A DNA stretch of 64,000 nt from Streptomyces sp. ISL-1 (GTDB lineage Bacteria; Actinomycetota; Actinomycetes; Streptomycetales; Streptomycetaceae). A model generated the notes under the pieces. It had not been told where the DNA came from. It made no database searches and saw only the letters and a program-made list of their open reading frames with translations. Location: assembly GCF_018614585.1 (NCBI RefSeq), contig NZ_JAGGOI010000023.1:238226-302225 (forward strand), written 5' to 3'. Both the position numbers and the translations under genes were made by a program. Shown piece by piece: positions 61,481 to 64,000 of the stretch (position 1 is the first letter of the stretch; every line of letters starts with the position of its first letter).

Positions 61481-63337
61481 ATGCGCAACCGTCACCACCA
61501 CCAGCCCGAGGACGAACGCGGCATCCCGGACGGCCTGTTGGTGGGCCTGCTCGGCTTTCTGCTCGGCCTGACGCTGCTGGTCTGGACGGCGACGGGTCTG
61601 GCCGGCGTACTGGCGCACGGTGCGTGGCCGAAGGGCGTCACTTTCACCAACACGCCGGTGGCGATGCGCGCGCTGGCGTCGAAACCGCACGATCTCCCGG
61701 CCGCTTGGCCCGGGACGCCGGCGGAGGAGCTTTCGGGCTACGGCCTGTTCTGGGGCCTGGCGATCGGCGAGCTGATGGTGCTGGTGGTCCTGACGGTATT
61801 CGCCCTGGGAACACTGGCCCGCTGGCGAGCGGTCCGCGCGGGACAAAGGCAAGGTACGACGGCGAAAGGCCGCGGCGCGGTGTCGGGCGCGCGCCTCGGA
61901 GCGGAAGCCAACCGGCGCGCGGGAGAGTCCACGGGCAACTTGGAAGCCGCCCCAGCGGCCCATGGCGAGGCCGTCGGCCCCAACCCGGCGCAACCGGGTG
62001 CGGGAGCGGCGGGCGGATGGGCAACTGCGCCCGCGGGCAGCGGCCTTGCGGAGCAAGGGGCAGGCGGGCGGGACCTCATCCACGGCCCCGACCCGACGCA
62101 ACCGGGTGACGGCCACCGCCAACCGCGCGTTGCAGCGCAGGCCGCAGGCGGCTGGGATGCCACCCGCGTAGGAGCCGCCGGCCCTCACACAGTCGCGGAG
62201 CAAGGCACGGGCGTACGCGAAAGCACCCCCGCCGACCGGCCGCCCCCTGGCACGGTCCCCGGCGAGACCCCAGTCCCGAACCCGGCACAACAGGGGGCAG
62301 TTGCGGGCAGGTGGGGAACGCCCGCGGGCAGCGACGAAGCCGCGCACCCTTCCCCCGGGGCCACGAGCCCGGGGGGCCTTGCGGAGCAGGGGTGGGGCGC
62401 CCCCGCGCCCCACCCCCCGCGTCTCCTCTACGGCGACCCCGCCACCCGTCGCCCCACCACCATCCAGGCCGTGCTCGAAGCCGCCGGACCCGCCCTCGTC
62501 GTCACTTCCGACCCCACCGTATGGGCCGAGACCAAGGACGCCCGGGCCAAGCTCGGCCCCGTCCTCGTCTACGACCCCGGGCACCTCTGCGACACACCCG
62601 CCCGCATGCACTGGTCCCCCACCGCGCACTGCGAAGACCCCATCGTCGCCCAGGCACGCGCCACCGCCCTACTCGCCCCCGTACGACCCCGCGCCCTCCT
62701 CGACGCCGCCATGGCCGACACCGCCGAAACACTCCTGCGCTGCTGGCTGCACGCCGCCGCCGTGGACGGCCGCCAGTTCAAACACCTCCACCGCTGGGCG
62801 CTCGGCGGCGGCGCCCAGGACGCCGTACGCATCCTCCGTACGCACCCCAAGGCCACCGCCGGACTCGCCGGCCTCCTCGAGTCCGCGCTCACCGCGCACC
62901 CCGAACGCCGGGAGATTGCCCAGCAGTTGGTGGTTCGCGCCCTCTCGGCCCTCTCCTCGATCCACATCCGCGAGGCCTGCACGCCGAATCGAACGGATTC
63001 GCTCACCCTGGAATCATTTATTGACGAAGGGGGCACGATCTACCTGGTGGGGGAGCCCATTGAGGACCCCCGAACCCACCCCGGCGCAATGCCTCTGCTC
63101 ACCGCACTGGCCTCGGACGTGGTCGAGCACGGCCGCCGCATGGCCGCACGGTCATCTGACGGTCGGCTCGACCCACCAATGACGCTCGTCCTCGACGACG
63201 TCGCCGCCGTGGCTCCGCTTCCCCGGCTTCCGGAGCTGCTGGCAACCGGTCAGGACCAGGGACTGCCGACCCTGGTCCTGCTCCGCTCCGCCGAACAGGC
63301 GCGCGCCCGCTGGCCCGAGCCATTCGGCACCCCCTAA
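61481..63337 (+). CDS. cmdA: VirD4/TraG-like coupling protein, Walker A not recognisable, short
   Basis: This 618-residue protein has two N-terminal transmembrane helices (about 18-45 and 87-110) as in type IV coupling proteins. A roughly 190-residue Gly/Ala/Pro-rich linker with repeats (LAEQG, ATRVG, AAGGW) follows, then a TraG-like domain (ALVVTSDPTVWAETKDARAK, GPVLVYDP). Walker B is LVLDDVAAVAPLP. The P-loop expected just before ALVVTSDP is replaced by YGDPATRRPTTIQ, so a normal Walker A is missing. The protein stops shortly after the SAEQARARW segment, earlier than in full coupling proteins. Its last 4 bases overlap the convergent GNAT gene. Confidence 0.75.
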   Translation: MRNRHHHQPEDERGIPDGLLVGLLGFLLGLTLLVWTATGLAGVLAHGAWPKGVTFTNTPVAMRALASKPHDLPAAWPGTPAEELSGYGLFWGLAIGELMVLVVLTVFALGTLARWRAVRAGQRQGTTAKGRGAVSGARLGAEANRRAGESTGNLEAAPAAHGEAVGPNPAQPGAGAAGGWATAPAGSGLAEQGAGGRDLIHGPDPTQPGDGHRQPRVAAQAAGGWDATRVGAAGPHTVAEQGTGVRESTPADRPPPGTVPGETPVPNPAQQGAVAGRWGTPAGSDEAAHPSPGATSPGGLAEQGWGAPAPHPPRLLYGDPATRRPTTIQAVLEAAGPALVVTSDPTVWAETKDARAKLGPVLVYDPGHLCDTPARMHWSPTAHCEDPIVAQARATALLAPVRPRALLDAAMADTAETLLRCWLHAAAVDGRQFKHLHRWALGGGAQDAVRILRTHPKATAGLAGLLESALTAHPERREIAQQLVVRALSALSSIHIREACTPNRTDSLTLESFIDEGGTIYLVGEPIEDPRTHPGAMPLLTALASDVVEHGRRMAARSSDGRLDPPMTLVLDDVAAVAPLPRLPELLATGQDQGLPTLVLLRSAEQARARWPEPFGTP

Positions 63338-63882
63338 CGCAGAACCTCCAGCTCCAGCTCCCGTGCTGTGGAATCGCCCGGCACGGGCACGCTGTCCCCG
63401 CTCGCCACGAACCCCATCCGCCGGTAGAACGCCGCGGCCCGCGCATTGCGCTCGTCCACATAGAGCCGCACCCGCTTCACCGGCGGACCGGCCAGCCCCC
63501 ACGACCACTCCATGGCTGCCCGGAACAGCGCGTCCGCGACACCCGCGCCACGCGCCTCGGGCCGTACGAACACCGCGACCACATGCGTCTGGTCGACCTT
63601 CGCAGCCTCACCGAACCGCACCTCGCCCGCCGGCCGTTCGACCAGCACGCTGACCGTGCCCGCCCACTGCCCGTCCGTGGCCTCTGCGATGAACTGCCTT
63701 CCTACAAACCCTTCGGCAGCTCTGGATGTGCGCTCCTGCCAAAATCCGTGGGGCCGCTCTACGGCCTGCTCGTACGTCTCCAGAAAGGCGATGGGCGCGG
63801 CTGGATCGCGCAGGGCGGCCAGCCGGATCTCCCGGGCCTTCGCCCACTCCTCGGCGCGTACGGGTCGAATGACATAGTCCAT
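63334..63882 (-). CDS. GNAT N-acetyltransferase
   Basis: A 182-residue GNAT protein. The acetyl-CoA-binding segment is VFVRPEARGAGVADALFRAA (near residue 104) and the C-terminal strand pair is VDERNARAAAFYRRMGFV. MDYVIRPVRAEEW is the normal start of this family, although GGGAG sits immediately before the ATG; an in-frame start at 63918 is possible. Substrate unknown. It lies between the coupling-protein gene and the rRNA operon terminator. Confidence 0.85.
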   Translation of the reverse strand: MDYVIRPVRAEEWAKAREIRLAALRDPAAPIAFLETYEQAVERPHGFWQERTSRAAEGFVGRQFIAEATDGQWAGTVSVLVERPAGEVRFGEAAKVDQTHVVAVFVRPEARGAGVADALFRAAMEWSWGLAGPPVKRVRLYVDERNARAAAFYRRMGFVASGDSVPVPGDSTARELELEVLR

Positions 63883-63938
63883 CTCCCGATACTGACCGCG
63901 TCCCGCACCTCTGAGCAACGCGATTTGAACGCAAAAAT

Positions 63939-63973
63939 GCCCCAGTCCCCGGACAAGGTCCGGGGACTGGGGC
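63939..63973 (-). terminator. rRNA operon terminator
   Basis: A perfect 16-bp stem (GCCCCAGTCCCCGGAC and its complement) with a 3-base loop, followed on the minus strand by TTTTT. It lies 8 bases beyond the 5S rRNA end and is a textbook intrinsic terminator. Confidence 0.92.
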
Positions 63974-63981
63974 TAAAAATT

Positions 63982-64000
63982 GTTCGGCGGTGTCCTACTC
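63982..64000 (-). rRNA. rrf: 5S rRNA, 3' end (partial, runs off the window)
   Basis: On the minus strand the last 19 bases read GAGTAGGACACCGCCGAAC, the conserved 3' end of actinobacterial 5S rRNA. The intrinsic terminator at 63939-63973 follows directly. A 16S-23S-5S operon on the minus strand should therefore lie just to the right. Confidence 0.92.

Noticed and set aside
53477..63337. Integrated conjugative element
   Set aside because: No integrase, excisionase, relaxase, replication initiator, tRNA gene or direct-repeat att sites are visible, and the gene order matches the conserved chromosomal core.
63200..64000. tRNA gene near the rRNA operon
   Set aside because: No cloverleaf or CCA-type end could be found; only the 5S end and its terminator.

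Overview
The window is high-GC actinobacterial DNA with the gene content, GTG/TTG starts and gene order of a Streptomyces chromosome. Diagnostic genes include rsiG (anti-sigma factor of WhiG), nur, glnR, mshD (mycothiol), ppk, pstSCAB, pitH1, csoR and a cmd-type membrane/ATPase cluster, with the 3' end of a 5S rRNA gene at the right edge. From about 18 kb rightward the order matches, from memory, the conserved core around SCO4183 to SCO4126 of S. coelicolor in inverted order; the species cannot be named from the sequence alone.

Layout. 1-5.8 kb is a scarred region: a UvrA2-type ABC protein stands among remnants (a PP2C phosphatase tail, two truncated genes meeting head to head at about 4.92 kb, and a frameshifted gene with an internal deletion). 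5.8-13.9 kb is accessory: a carboxymuconolactone decarboxylase-like protein, an MFS exporter divergent from a WYL regulator with a palindromic operator between them, a DinB-like protein, a quinone oxidoreductase divergent from a truncated TetR gene, and a TetR regulator divergent from a Drr-type ABC exporter. 13.9-18 kb holds a phosphotransferase, a HAD phosphatase-like protein, two paralogous GntR regulators and a 55-residue membrane protein.

18-38 kb is core: Eis-like acetyltransferase, rsiG, dtd, ygfZ-like, nur, a nitrobindin-like protein, a sulfurtransferase/sseC pair behind a cysteine-rich leader peptide, a MoaD-like protein, glnR with an upstream ORF coupled to it, a LacI regulator, a secreted protease with a two-component system, a PI-PLC-like protein, a 5'-nucleotidase and mshD.

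38-48.5 kb is a phosphate block. It contains ppk, a CHAD protein and a Nudix hydrolase (polyphosphate), then pstS-pstC-pstA-pstB behind a clear PHO box, facing the low-affinity transporter pitH1 and its DUF47 partner. 48.6-53.2 kb holds csoR with its operator, small conserved proteins, two lipoproteins (one a bicovalent-FAD oxidoreductase) and a PAP2 phosphatase. 53.5-63.3 kb is a chromosomal type IV secretion-like cluster: a bifunctional lytic transglycosylase/NlpC protein, a methyltransferase and six co-directional membrane/ATPase genes. Its coupling-protein-like member lacks a recognisable Walker A. A GNAT gene, a strong terminator and the 5S rRNA end close the window.

Two themes cross the window: many genes too short for normal gene calling (25-60 codons), and short tandem repeats that begin at the stop codon of a gene and carry copies of it into the 3' spacer.
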